A stretch of 64,000 nt of DNA from JALEFZ01 sp039817415. GTDB lineage: Bacteria; Bacteroidota; Bacteroidia; J057. The translations under genes were made by a program, and so were the position numbers. The DNA lies in the NCBI GenBank assembly GCA_039817415.1, contig JBCBVV010000037.1:1-64000 (forward strand), given 5' to 3'. The notes under the pieces were generated by a model that ran no database searches, was not told the DNA's origin, and saw nothing but the letters and a program-made list of their open reading frames with translations. Position 1 is the first letter of the stretch. Each line of letters opens with the position of its first letter. This document shows positions 45,424 to 54,489 of this stretch, piece by piece.

Positions 45424-45551
45424 TGAAGGGGAAGGTTTGCCAGATAGCCCATGGAAGGTAGCGAATTTGCCCTTTGGAGAAAGTCATGAGTTTGCTATTT
45501 GACGAAAGGCAGACTTAAAAGTATCCCTAAGCTGAAGCTTATAACATAATT

Positions 45552-45577
45552 GAGGCCATTCCTTGGGGAATGACCTC
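45552..45577 (-). terminator. Hairpin downstream of the NlpC/P60-like lipoprotein gene
   Basis: GAGGCCATTCC at 45552-45562 pairs with GGAATGACCTC at 45567-45577 with one mismatch and a 4-base loop, about 25 bases past the stop. The T-run is weak, so termination strength is uncertain. Confidence 0.5.
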
Positions 45578-45602
45578 TCCTAAAAATAAGTCCTTCGTAT
45601 CT

Positions 45603-46490
45603 TTATTTTGTCTCGGCAGGAGCATTAGCTTGTGCAGCTGAGTCAGCTTTAGCCTTCTCTAGTCTGGTCGCAATAATTCTGTCGCGTCTTTCTGTAACAG
45701 CTGTGATACTGCTTGAGTCATTGGAAACAATTGGAGCGATGGCCATAACAGCTTGTTTGAACCATCCATAGGGCCATGCTTTAGAAGACCTATAAGGTAC
45801 TTCACGAAAATGGTCATCGGTAATTCCAATACCTTCGCGGCTATTCTTTCCATGGAAAAGGGTATATCGGGTAACCCTGCCAGCAGAATCTAAGTCAACC
45901 TCGGTTACTACCCCTACATGCTGTACCAAAGACTTCATGTTGTTGGCATTGGCATTAGGCTTGACGATACCACTATTGGAATAGAACATTACTGAACCAG
46001 GTCGGATCAATGAGTCACTCTGCAAAGGATCTTTGACAAAGACCAGTGTGCCTTTGTCATGGTAATATTGAACCAAGTCTTTCGTAGTACGCACATTAGG
46101 CTCTCCTTTAAATGACGGAAACTCATAGAAGGGCATTCTTGTTTTTAAATACTGATTCAAGCGAACAAACGTACCAGAACAATCATTGGCCGTAGTTCTA
46201 ACATAACGCAATTTCAAGGCAGTAACAGAATCAGAGTAGTGGCGTACCGGTCCAGCTAGGTCTCCAATGGTGTCTCCTGTCATGACAACCGAGGCGTTTT
46301 TATAATTTTTTAAAATAGTTCCTGGGTCGCTGCTTTCAGATAAGGTAGGTCTCCTAGGCGGATCTACAGTTACCGGAGGAGGAACTTCTTTTTTACTGGC
46401 ACTACTTGAGCCGCCAGGGCCAGCGCATGAGCTAAGAAAGGCCACCACAAAGGCTAGGGCCAATCTTGAAATAAGTTTTGGGCTAATCAT
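45603..46490 (-). CDS. NlpC/P60-like peptidase lipoprotein
   Basis: A 295-aa predicted lipoprotein. The signal peptide ends in a lipobox (LSSC, C22). A serine- and proline-rich linker leads to an NlpC/P60-like fold with a candidate catalytic cysteine C104 in ANDCSGTFVR and histidine H191 in LVQHVGVV. These residues support a cell-wall or amide hydrolase anchored to a membrane, but the domain is divergent and the third active-site residue is not certain. A charged alanine-rich tail ends the protein. The palindromes at 46625-46649 lie upstream. Confidence 0.7.
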   Translation of the reverse strand: MISPKLISRLALAFVVAFLSSCAGPGGSSSASKKEVPPPVTVDPPRRPTLSESSDPGTILKNYKNASVVMTGDTIGDLAGPVRHYSDSVTALKLRYVRTTANDCSGTFVRLNQYLKTRMPFYEFPSFKGEPNVRTTKDLVQYYHDKGTLVFVKDPLQSDSLIRPGSVMFYSNSGIVKPNANANNMKSLVQHVGVVTEVDLDSAGRVTRYTLFHGKNSREGIGITDDHFREVPYRSSKAWPYGWFKQAVMAIAPIVSNDSSSITAVTERRDRIIATRLEKAKADSAAQANAPAETK

Positions 46491-46624
46491 ACTTTTTGGG
46501 GTTGAGTAAAATAATTTTTCTTACTTCGATACAGGGGGTAGAATAGGTTTCCTTTTCAAAGCATTATCAATTTAGGTAATTTTTAGAAAATGGAAAGGAT
46601 GCAAGAAATACTCGGTCCTATAAC

Positions 46625-46649
46625 AGGTAAAATTACCTGAAAATTCAGG
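46625..46649. promoter_or_regulatory. Two overlapping inverted repeats, candidate operator
   Basis: AGGTAA-AA-TTACCT (46625-46638) overlaps CCTGAA-AA-TTCAGG (46636-46649) by CCT. Both have perfect 6-base arms and a 2-base AA centre. The site is 135 bases upstream of the lipoprotein start and downstream of the HTH membrane protein gene. A further AGGTAA lies at 46574-46579. Confidence 0.4.
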
Positions 46650-46760
46650 GAAATCGCCTGTCTTTAATCGACAAAAATTGATCCCTCTATTTGGGATTCT
46701 ATGATCTAATTTAGGACCTAATAAGGGAGGTGGAGATCAAAAGGAAATGCTGGGGACCCT

Positions 46761-47633
46761 TTAAGGGTTTATGGCAGTTTCTTGTTTAGGAGTGAGGGGA
46801 ATTTGAAGCGAGTCATAAACAGACCAATCCACTCGGTCTCCAGAAATTTGGAGGCCTCCTAGTACATAATGTACAAATTCAAGGCTATTGGGATCTTTCT
46901 GGTATGCTTCGGATGCAAGTATCGCATCTTCTCCTTCGATGCGTTGTTTCCAACGGAAGGCGACTTTATGAAGGGGATAAAGGGCACTTACCTTGATGGC
47001 ATATGAATCAGAGGGGATTTCTCCCCCTTCAAGTTCAATACCCGCCTGAACAGTATCTGTGTCAGTCACCGGAGCTGCGTATTCTAATCTATTTGAATCA
47101 GCCAAGGTCAGGTCAATGTTCATGTCATCCACTCTTCCGGGTCCATAATTGTTCACCATCATAATGACATCCCATGTGGATGGTACCAAGCTAGTGTCTG
47201 TTCGGATAAATGCTGCGGGTTGGATATCAAATACGACACTCAAGCGTGCCTGAGCGGTTTGCAAAATGTATTTCTGATTTTCCTTATGTAGGTACCAAAG
47301 TCCTACGCCCAGCCCACCTAGCAACAAAGTAATTCCGACTGCCCCAGCGATTTTAATCAGCCTTGCTTTCCTTTTGTCAGAAATCTCCTTCTTTTCCGCT
47401 TTTTTATCCTCCAGTTTGTGAAGAAGGAGTTGATTGGCCTTGGCGTATTTTTTTATGGATTTAACGGGAATGAGCCACTTCCTGTCTTCCTTCGCAGCAC
47501 CCTTGAATGCACCTTCTCGACACAATTTGGAAATAGCAGATGCCTTCATGCCAAGCATCATACCTGCCTCCTCAGAGCTAACTTTGTTATCAAATGAAAT
47601 CATGTCTGGCTCAAATTGCCTTGCTGAATCCAT
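46761..47633 (-). CDS. Membrane-anchored protein with N-terminal helix-turn-helix
   Basis: A 290-aa protein. Residues 10-65 form a MerR/excisionase-like helix-turn-helix (VSSEEAGMMLGMKASAISKLCREG, then the wing ending WLIPVKSIKKYAKAN). A lysine-rich linker is followed by one transmembrane helix (about 96-115, IAGAVGITLLLGGLGVGLWYL) and a beta-rich domain on the other side of the membrane (about 125-290). This architecture suggests a transmembrane transcription factor that senses an extracytoplasmic signal; no sensor family is recognised. An alternative start is M11. Confidence 0.6.
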   Translation of the reverse strand: MDSARQFEPDMISFDNKVSSEEAGMMLGMKASAISKLCREGAFKGAAKEDRKWLIPVKSIKKYAKANQLLLHKLEDKKAEKKEISDKRKARLIKIAGAVGITLLLGGLGVGLWYLHKENQKYILQTAQARLSVVFDIQPAAFIRTDTSLVPSTWDVIMMVNNYGPGRVDDMNIDLTLADSNRLEYAAPVTDTDTVQAGIELEGGEIPSDSYAIKVSALYPLHKVAFRWKQRIEGEDAILASEAYQKDPNSLEFVHYVLGGLQISGDRVDWSVYDSLQIPLTPKQETAINP

Positions 47634-47854
47634 CTTTGAAGGGAATTAAGGTGAAAGGGAATTTACCTATTAACCAACAAAGAATGATCCAAAATATTTT
47701 GAGGTATGGTAATGTTTCCATGATACCTCACTTTTAAGGATATGAAATGAATCTTTTAACAAAAGTTAAAGGGAGAATAAGCAGGATTGCCAACTCAAAG
47801 ATGGAGGAGACTTACATGAATGCTAACCTTTTGTCTTTTTCCGAAGACGCTAAA

Positions 47855-48391
47855 TCAATGTGAAGAGGAATGAGATGAATCTCTGTTTCTCAATGGATCT
47901 GGAAATTCGAAACCCAAATGAAATCCTGCCGATACTTCAGAATGCCTCCCAATAAGGGAACCAAAGACAGGTCCAAAGTGAAAAGACTCTGATACCCTTA
48001 CATTGATCTCTGCCTCGAAGTAGCCCGTGAGGGTAAAATCTCTGTGTTCATTGGCAAAGCCAAAACTAGGTCCAATGTTTAGGGTAAGCCAGCGCTTGGG
48101 ATTCCAGCTACCCAACAAGGCTAAGTCCTGTACAGCCTCTCCATTCTCTGATTTTATGGTATAAGAAAGCCCAGTACCCCAATTGTGATCAAACCAGTAG
48201 GTAAGGTGAGCTTCCCCTCCTCCAAGTCCTTCTTCCTCTGAAAAGGGAAAGGCATATAGACCTGTAGTTATTATTTCCCAAATACCGTGTTCAACAGCAT
48301 GATGAGGGCTTGAATGTTGTTCGTTGAGGTGTTGCGAAAGGCTTATCTGCCAGCTTCCAAGAAAGAGGGATAGGATAATCAATGGTCTCAT
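47855..48391 (-). CDS. Hypothetical histidine-rich outer-membrane-type protein
   Basis: A 178-aa protein with a signal peptide (MRPLIILSLFLGSWQISLSQ). Histidine-rich segments flank the mature protein (HLNEQHSSPHHAVEHG near the start, SSHSSSH at the end). The middle shows alternating hydrophobic strands with glycine and aromatic residues, as in small beta barrels (LTLNIGPSFGFANEH). The histidines may bind metal. No named family is recognised. Confidence 0.6.
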   Translation of the reverse strand: MRPLIILSLFLGSWQISLSQHLNEQHSSPHHAVEHGIWEIITTGLYAFPFSEEEGLGGGEAHLTYWFDHNWGTGLSYTIKSENGEAVQDLALLGSWNPKRWLTLNIGPSFGFANEHRDFTLTGYFEAEINVRVSESFHFGPVFGSLIGRHSEVSAGFHLGFEFPDPLRNRDSSHSSSH

Positions 48392-48685
48392 GGGGTCTTA
48401 TTTTCAGATTTGACACAAGCTAAGTAGGAAATAACTAGCTTGGTGGTCATTCATCCGACCTACAGATGATTATGATTCCATATATGAACTAACACGTGAT
48501 AGGATGATCATGAAAATAGCGTAACAATACTGCTGAGCTATATTAAGTGATGCTTTGGGTCAGATTACTCGGGTCTCACGTCAACTAATGGTCCCTCTGA
48601 AATAGAAAGACCATCAACGTGCGCTACGAAATTTCTAGTTTCTCTGTTGTTAGGAGCTTGGGAAGCTTCTGATAAAAAATCGCTA

Positions 48686-49534
48686 TTAGCATGTCTTGTT
48701 GCCTGCACGAAAGGTACTAACCGTCATCCCATATACCTTTTTAAATGCCTTGGCCAAATGACTGCTATCGGTGAAGTTGAGCTGATAGGCAATTTCCTTT
48801 AAGGACAAATCGGTATGAAGGACTTTCGTTTCTACGATTCGGAGTTTAGAAGAAAGGATATATTCAGAGAGGCTGGTCCCAGCCTGCTTTTTAAAATATT
48901 CGGAAAAATACGACTTAGAAATGTTGAACTTCTCTGCCAGGATGGGAATTTTGAGCTTATCGGGTTCGGTGATATTGGTGTGAATATATCTTAGGATCTC
49001 ACCAAAGCGGTTGTCACGCTCATTGCCTTGTCCTACATACTTCTTTTCGATACTTCTAGCTAAGATATTCAGGATGGACGCCACAGCCCCACTGATGATA
49101 GATTCCGAATAGTGGTCCTGAAGGAGATATTCTTGGTGGATGGACTTGATGTTTTGGATGACAAATTGCCTTTCTCTTTCACTTGAAATAATATCTCCTG
49201 GAACTTTATTGTAATTGGCGAGAATGTAGGCAATTCTGTCAAACCATTCCTTGTAGTCAGTCAATCCATCATTGTTGAGGAAATAATGATCGGTGAATCT
49301 GATAAAATAGAATCTACTCGGTTCTTCTATTCGAAAGGAATGGCAATCCAGTGGAGGAAGGAGGAAAATATTGCCGGACTGGTAGGCAAACTCATGATAG
49401 TTGATGCATTGAAAGCCTGATCCCTGTTCCACATAGACAATCTCAAAAAAATTATGCTTGTGCTGACGCTTTTCCCATCGGCTAAGTTCTTCTACATGGA
49501 CCTCAAAAATCTTATGTGCACGTTCAATGATCAT
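48686..49534 (-). CDS. AraC-family transcriptional regulator
   Basis: A 282-aa regulator. The N-terminal cupin-like sensing domain (about 1-110) contains the QHKHNFFEIVYVEQGSG pattern. The C-terminal pair of helix-turn-helix motifs (about 185-282) shows ILAEKFNISKSYFSEYFKKQ and LKEIAYQLNFTDSSHLAKAF, then the usual YGMTVSTFR end. It is divergent from the ADH-LLM-SDR operon with 217 bases between, and probably controls it. Confidence 0.92.
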   Translation of the reverse strand: MIIERAHKIFEVHVEELSRWEKRQHKHNFFEIVYVEQGSGFQCINYHEFAYQSGNIFLLPPLDCHSFRIEEPSRFYFIRFTDHYFLNNDGLTDYKEWFDRIAYILANYNKVPGDIISSERERQFVIQNIKSIHQEYLLQDHYSESIISGAVASILNILARSIEKKYVGQGNERDNRFGEILRYIHTNITEPDKLKIPILAEKFNISKSYFSEYFKKQAGTSLSEYILSSKLRIVETKVLHTDLSLKEIAYQLNFTDSSHLAKAFKKVYGMTVSTFRAGNKTC

Positions 49535-49572
49535 GGTAAAAATATAGGTTCAAAAGTAACAATCCTTGTGTA

Positions 49573-49669
49573 TATAGCCTTAATATGGCTACAAATCCTC
49601 AATATGAGAAAAGAAATGATGAAATGACCTTTAATTATACCACATTTACCTACTTAAGTACAATGGCTA
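49573..49669. promoter_or_regulatory. Repeated ATGGCTA motifs in the divergent control region
   Basis: TAGCC-TTAATAT-GGCTA is an inverted repeat at 49575-49591, and ATGGCTA recurs at 49663-49669, 72 bases from the centre of the first. AraC proteins bind pairs of spaced repeats, so these are candidate sites for the neighbouring regulator. Confidence 0.3.
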
Positions 49670-49751
49670 TAAGAAATGGATTGCTGATGTTTGTTGTGAT
49701 GTTAATAAGAGACATCGGATGTACTCAGATCAATAAGACTAACTAAAGTAT

Positions 49752-50765
49752 ATGAAAGCAATAGGATATAGTCAGGCAGGCCCCCTAGATGCAGATGGTT
49801 CATTGAAGGAGATTCAACTAGAAAAACCGTCTTTGAGGCCCCATGATCTATGGGTGGAGGTTAAGGGAATTTCCGTCAATCCCGTTGATGTGAAATTGCG
49901 TTCTAATGCCCAGCCAAAGGAAGGACACAGAATTCTAGGATTTGATGCAGCTGGGATTGTTAGAGAAGTAGGAACGGCTGTGACAAAATTTACGCCTGGA
50001 GACGAAGTATTCTATGCAGGTGATATTGGACGACCTGGGACTAACTCAGCCTTTCATGCTGTAGATGAGCGTATTGTGGGGAAAAAACCTACATCACTTG
50101 GTTTTGCTGAGGCAGCTGGCATGTCGCTGACTTCTATTACAGCTTGGGAACTGCTTTTTGATTCCTTGCAGCTGAGAGAGGGAGAGGGAAAAGGGGAGGC
50201 CATATTGATCATAGGAGGTGCAGGTGGTGTGGGATCCATATTGATTCAGTTGGCAAAAAAGCTGACAGACTTAACCGTAGTTGCTACTGCTTCTAGGCCA
50301 GAAACGGTGGCATGGACAAAGAAAATGGGGGCGGATCATGTCATCAACCATCGTGAATCGCTAGTAGATCAGCTGAAAGAATTGGGGATTCAGCCTCATT
50401 ATGTAGCCTCTCTGAATGCTACTGACCAACACTTTCCTGCCATTCTAGAACTGGTTAAGCCGAGAGGGCATATCGCATTGATTGATGATCCTGAAACGCT
50501 CGATATCAAGGCTGGGAAAGGAAAAGCCCTTACCTTTAGCTGGGAGCTGATGTTTACAAGGTCCATGTTTGAGATGGAAGATATGGAGCAGCAACATCAT
50601 CTTCTGAATAGGGTGGCTGCTTTGCTAGATGAAGGAATGTTGCAATCTACGGTCACTTCAAACCTTGGTCCTTTAACCGTGAACAATCTCAAAGAAGCGC
50701 ACAGGCTTCAAGAGAGTGGAAAGGTCATTGGAAAAAATGTATTAGACGGATTTGAACACGATTAG
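49752..50765 (+). CDS. Zinc-type alcohol dehydrogenase/quinone oxidoreductase family protein
   Basis: A 337-aa medium-chain dehydrogenase of the quinone-oxidoreductase-like group. The N-terminal GroES fold (KGISVNPVDVKLR, GFDAAGIVREVG) lacks the zinc-ligand cysteines of true ADHs. The Rossmann part has IIGGAGGVGSILIQLAKKL, the NADPH-binding glycine motif. It probably reduces activated double bonds or quinones with NADPH. It is the first gene of a three-gene operon and starts 217 bases from the AraC start. Confidence 0.88.
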   Translation: MKAIGYSQAGPLDADGSLKEIQLEKPSLRPHDLWVEVKGISVNPVDVKLRSNAQPKEGHRILGFDAAGIVREVGTAVTKFTPGDEVFYAGDIGRPGTNSAFHAVDERIVGKKPTSLGFAEAAGMSLTSITAWELLFDSLQLREGEGKGEAILIIGGAGGVGSILIQLAKKLTDLTVVATASRPETVAWTKKMGADHVINHRESLVDQLKELGIQPHYVASLNATDQHFPAILELVKPRGHIALIDDPETLDIKAGKGKALTFSWELMFTRSMFEMEDMEQQHHLLNRVAALLDEGMLQSTVTSNLGPLTVNNLKEAHRLQESGKVIGKNVLDGFEHD

Positions 50766-50774
50766 GACTGTAGG

Positions 50775-51749
50775 ATGAAGGAATTTGAAAAAATTAACAA
50801 AGGTTTTAATGCTGCATTTCAGGCGGGAAGGCTAGGAATTGGATTGGTCGTGCCTATTGAAAATTATGAAAAGGGGCCTGTTCCTTCCATGAAGGAACAT
50901 GTAGAAATGGCACAGCTTGCTGATGAAATGGGCTTTAAGTCTTTGTGGGTTCGGGATGTTCCGTTTAATGTCCCTTCCTTTGGAGATGCAGGTCAGACGT
51001 TTGATCCTTTTACTTATTTGGGCTACCTCTCTGCCGTTACTCACAATATTGCCCTTTGTGTAGGTAGCATAGCCTTGCCCTTACACCATCCCCTTCATGT
51101 TGCCAAATCCGCTGCTACCATAGACCAACTATCAGGTGGGAGGTTAATACTCGGAGTAGCTTCTGGTGATCGACCTCAAGAGTACCCTGCCATGGGCATT
51201 GACTTTGAGGAAAGGGGAGAACTTTTCAGGCAATCCTTTTCCTACATTCGACAAGCAGCTGAGGATTTTCCGCATTCTGAAGAAAGTACCTATGGGCAGT
51301 ACAATGGTCAAATGGACGTATTGCCCAAGCCAACAGGCCATAAGATTCCTATGCTTGTTACCGGACATAGTAGGCAAAGTCTAGACTGGATCGCCAAAGA
51401 AGGGGATGGATGGTTGTACTATCCCCGAAATATTGGCCAGCAGCTGTATACCATCAATCAATGGCGGGATAAGATTCCTACTCAACAGGCTTTTGACAAA
51501 CCATTTGCGCAACCACTGTATGTGGATTTGCATGAGGATGATGATTACAAGCCCGTTCCCATTCATTTAGGATTTAGAATTGGGATGAAATATCTCATCG
51601 AGTTTTTTCGCTTGCTACAGAATGTGGGGGTCAACCAGGTCCTGATCAATCTTAGGTTTAATTCAGCTCCTATGGCTTCAAGTATGGAAAAAATAGCCAC
51701 CCATTTAATGCCACATTTTCACATAAAAGAAGAAAACATATCCGCATGA
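50775..51749 (+). CDS. LLM-class (luciferase-like) flavin oxidoreductase
   Basis: A 324-aa TIM-barrel enzyme of the bacterial luciferase family (close in pattern to TIGR03571). It contains the family segments ADEMGFKSLWVRDVPF, the ALPLHHPLHVAKSAATIDQLSGGRLILGV core and a VTGHSRQSLDWIAKEGDGW stretch. It probably uses FMN or F420 and a reduced cofactor; the substrate is unknown. It lies 9 bases after the ADH stop. The SDR gene overlaps its stop by 4 bases. Confidence 0.87.
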   Translation: MKEFEKINKGFNAAFQAGRLGIGLVVPIENYEKGPVPSMKEHVEMAQLADEMGFKSLWVRDVPFNVPSFGDAGQTFDPFTYLGYLSAVTHNIALCVGSIALPLHHPLHVAKSAATIDQLSGGRLILGVASGDRPQEYPAMGIDFEERGELFRQSFSYIRQAAEDFPHSEESTYGQYNGQMDVLPKPTGHKIPMLVTGHSRQSLDWIAKEGDGWLYYPRNIGQQLYTINQWRDKIPTQQAFDKPFAQPLYVDLHEDDDYKPVPIHLGFRIGMKYLIEFFRLLQNVGVNQVLINLRFNSAPMASSMEKIATHLMPHFHIKEENISA

Positions 51750-52552
51750 AAAAGACCATATTTATCACAGGAAGTACAGACGGAATAGGCAAACTAGCCG
51801 CGATTCAATTGGCAAAGGAAGGCCATCAGGTCATTTTCCATGGAAGAAGCCAGCAAAAATTGACAAGTGTCTTAGAAGAGGCCCAAAGACACGGAGCTAA
51901 GGAAAATATATCTGGCTATGTGGCGGATCTATCGGATTTGAAAGCTGTTAGGCAAATGGCCCTTCAGATAAAGGCTGATTGGGAGAGTTTGGATGTATTC
52001 ATCAACAATGCGGGTGTTTTCAAAAGTACCCAACTGACCAATGGAGATGGAATTGACCTGAGAATGGTCGTCAACTACCTGGCTCCCTATGTGCTAACCC
52101 AGGAATTGATGCCGCTATTGGAAAAAGGAAAGGAGGCTCGCTTGATTAACCTAAGTTCGGCGGCGCAAGCTCCAGTTTCTGAGGCCATTCTACAAGGAAA
52201 GGCCAATTCATCCAATCAGGAAACTTATGCGCAGAGTAAGTTGGCGATTACGATCTGGAGTTTTCATCTGGCCAAAAAATTGGATGACATCCTAGTCATC
52301 CCCGTCAATCCAGGTTCCTTGCTGAATACAAGAATGGTCATGGAAGGATATGGGAGATATTGGTCGCCTGCAGAAAAGGGATCTCAAATTCTCTATGATT
52401 TGGCCATCAAATCCGAATACGCCAGTCATTCTGGGAAATATTATGACAACGACTTGGGAGGATTTGGTACAGCACATGCTGATGCCTATGACCAGACCAA
52501 AATAGACCAGTTAATTACTAGCACTGAAAAAGTATTAGGAGGACTTATTTAG
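51746..52552 (+). CDS. Short-chain dehydrogenase/reductase (SDR)
   Basis: A 268-aa classical SDR. The glycine-rich cofactor loop TGSTDGIGK (8-16), NNAG at 87-90, S137/S138 and the Y161-A-Q-S-K165 catalytic pair are intact. NADP(H) use is likely but not certain. It is coupled to the LLM gene by a 4-base ATGA overlap and overlaps the convergent response regulator stop by 4 bases. The three enzymes look like a detoxification or small-molecule conversion set. Confidence 0.9.
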   Translation: MKKTIFITGSTDGIGKLAAIQLAKEGHQVIFHGRSQQKLTSVLEEAQRHGAKENISGYVADLSDLKAVRQMALQIKADWESLDVFINNAGVFKSTQLTNGDGIDLRMVVNYLAPYVLTQELMPLLEKGKEARLINLSSAAQAPVSEAILQGKANSSNQETYAQSKLAITIWSFHLAKKLDDILVIPVNPGSLLNTRMVMEGYGRYWSPAEKGSQILYDLAIKSEYASHSGKYYDNDLGGFGTAHADAYDQTKIDQLITSTEKVLGGLI

Positions 52553-53295
52553 AAGAGGCCATCTTTGTTGATCATATTCAAGAAGGACTCCTTTTGGCCC
52601 TTGCTGATGGGAAGTTCAATATTACCCATGTAGACAGTATTTCCTACAATACTATCAATGTATTCGAGGTTGATGATGTAGCTTCTATGAATCCTGGCAA
52701 ATTTCTCTTTAGGCAAGGCATTCATCAGCCTGCTTAAGGATTGGAGGACAATAAGCTGGTCTTCTGAAGTATGAATTCTGACGTACTCACGCAGACCTTC
52801 TATGTACCTGATGTCCGTGTAGTTGACCTGAACAAGTCGCTGATCAGTTTTTACAAAAAGGGATTGCCTAGACGCTTGAGAATCCTGTGGAATCTCTGAA
52901 GAGCTAAGATTGGGGCTTATGGGTGCCGGTAAATCTGATTTCCTGGCCATGGCTCTACTTACCGCTCGAAAAAAACGCTCAAACACAATTGGTTTGAGAA
53001 GATAATCGACGACCTCAAGGTCATAGGCATCGATGGCATATTCTGCGTAAGCCGTTGTTAAAATAGTGGCAGGTCTTTTGGTCAAGGTCCGCAAGAACTC
53101 TAATCCTGTTAAATCAGGCATTTGAATATCAAGCAGCATAATATCAACCTCCTGATTGAACAGAATGGCCTGCGCTTCGAGGGCCGTTTTACAAAGCCCT
53201 ACCACCTCTAACTGCGTGAGCTTAGAGGCATGCTCGTTTAACAATTTCCGAGCTAAGGGTTCATCATCCACTATCAATACCTTGAACGTACTCAT
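52549..53295 (-). CDS. LytTR-family response regulator
   Basis: A 248-aa regulator with an N-terminal receiver (phosphoacceptor D56 in LLDIQMPD, acidic residues at 10-12, the conserved lysine region near LLKPIVF) and a C-terminal LytTR DNA-binding domain (about 140-245) with LVQVNYTDIRYIEGLREYVRIHT and ARIHRSYIINLEYID. It pairs with the kinase gene just upstream (12 bases) and lies opposite the RND operon, so it probably controls efflux. Confidence 0.94.
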   Translation of the reverse strand: MSTFKVLIVDDEPLARKLLNEHASKLTQLEVVGLCKTALEAQAILFNQEVDIMLLDIQMPDLTGLEFLRTLTKRPATILTTAYAEYAIDAYDLEVVDYLLKPIVFERFFRAVSRAMARKSDLPAPISPNLSSSEIPQDSQASRQSLFVKTDQRLVQVNYTDIRYIEGLREYVRIHTSEDQLIVLQSLSRLMNALPKEKFARIHRSYIINLEYIDSIVGNTVYMGNIELPISKGQKESFLNMINKDGLF

Positions 53296-53307
53296 CGATT
53301 CCTCTTT

Positions 53308-54489
53308 TTATGGATTGATATTAACTTCTTTCATCTCAGGTAATTCCTCGGATACAAGGTAAGTATCTAGTTCAATGAACAAATCTACTCTGAATTCATC
53401 CGCACTGGTCTGAATGGAAAGCTGGTGCTTATCAGGGTAATTGAGCTCCAATTGTCGCTTGGCATTTTTTAAGCCAATTCCTTCGCCTTTTTCTGAAGGC
53501 CTACTACCGGGACGATAGCTATTTCTGAAGCTCAGGCTTAGTTTATGGTCATCCTCAACGATGGCGCTCACTGAAATCCAGCCGTCTGAATCTGTAGAGA
53601 GATTGCCGTGTTTGAAGCTATTTTCAAGGAAACTGATGAGTAACAAGGGGGCTATTTGATGGGTATTCTTTACGCCTTCAAAGTATAAGTCTACATTCTT
53701 TTCCTCATCAAATTGTAATTGTTGTAACTCTATATAACTACTCATGAGCTCTATTTCACGCAGGAGTGTAACCCGAGTAGTACTGCTGTCATAAATGAGG
53801 TATCGCATCATTTCTGAAAGCTGAGCAATCACTTTAGGCGCCCTCTCATCCCGTACCAAGGTAAGTGAGTATAGGTTGTTGAGGATGTTAAAAAGAAAAT
53901 GCGGATTGACTTGTGCTCGGAGAAAACGTAATTCCGATTTGAGCTGCTCATTTTGTAATTGTACTTGTTCTTGGCTGACATGAAACCATCCTTCCACGAA
54001 CTTGAATAAGGTAGAAATGGTAATTAAAAAGAAGGCTAGCGTTGTACCCAAGGGGACCCGCATGAAAAAAGTTTCATCATATCCTAGAATGAATAGGTCT
54101 ACTGAATACCTAAGCCCTTGTGAGCAAAGTAACAAGCCAATAATAGATAGGATGTAAAGGAAATACTTTCTCCTGGCGAGGAAGTAGGGAACCAATACAA
54201 AATAATTAAAGTAAACTGCCGCCATTAATACAGGTAAATGGGCAAATGCAAAGGTATATGGACCCTTAGGAAACCTTTGAGCAGGTTCTGAATTAATGGC
54301 CAATAAGAACCAGAGCGACCAAAAGGTGAGCTGTAGCCCCCAAAGGAAATACTTGAAAGTCCGCTCATTGAGGTTGATTCCCAAAATATCGGAATGTGTA
54401 GGGCTTGTATAGGGTGTAGGTTCTGTCAAAATGATTTCTTCCGTCCTGTCCTTCAATAATGATTTGTCAAAATATCGTTTTTCTGGCAT
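53308..54489 (-). CDS. LytS-type sensor histidine kinase
   Basis: A 393-aa kinase. Four transmembrane helices span about 48-165 (WSLWFLLA, VLMAAVYFNYFVLV, FLYILSIIGLLLC, TLAFFLITIST). A short coiled linker leads to the His_kinase domain with the phosphorylated H197 in QVNPHFLFNILNN. The ATPase part has SFLENSFKHG and GEGIGLKNAKRQLEL. There is no large extracellular sensor loop, so it may sense the membrane state. The ATG directly follows an in-frame TAA. It is the partner of the LytTR regulator. Confidence 0.93.
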   Translation of the reverse strand: MPEKRYFDKSLLKDRTEEIILTEPTPYTSPTHSDILGINLNERTFKYFLWGLQLTFWSLWFLLAINSEPAQRFPKGPYTFAFAHLPVLMAAVYFNYFVLVPYFLARRKYFLYILSIIGLLLCSQGLRYSVDLFILGYDETFFMRVPLGTTLAFFLITISTLFKFVEGWFHVSQEQVQLQNEQLKSELRFLRAQVNPHFLFNILNNLYSLTLVRDERAPKVIAQLSEMMRYLIYDSSTTRVTLLREIELMSSYIELQQLQFDEEKNVDLYFEGVKNTHQIAPLLLISFLENSFKHGNLSTDSDGWISVSAIVEDDHKLSLSFRNSYRPGSRPSEKGEGIGLKNAKRQLELNYPDKHQLSIQTSADEFRVDLFIELDTYLVSEELPEMKEVNINP

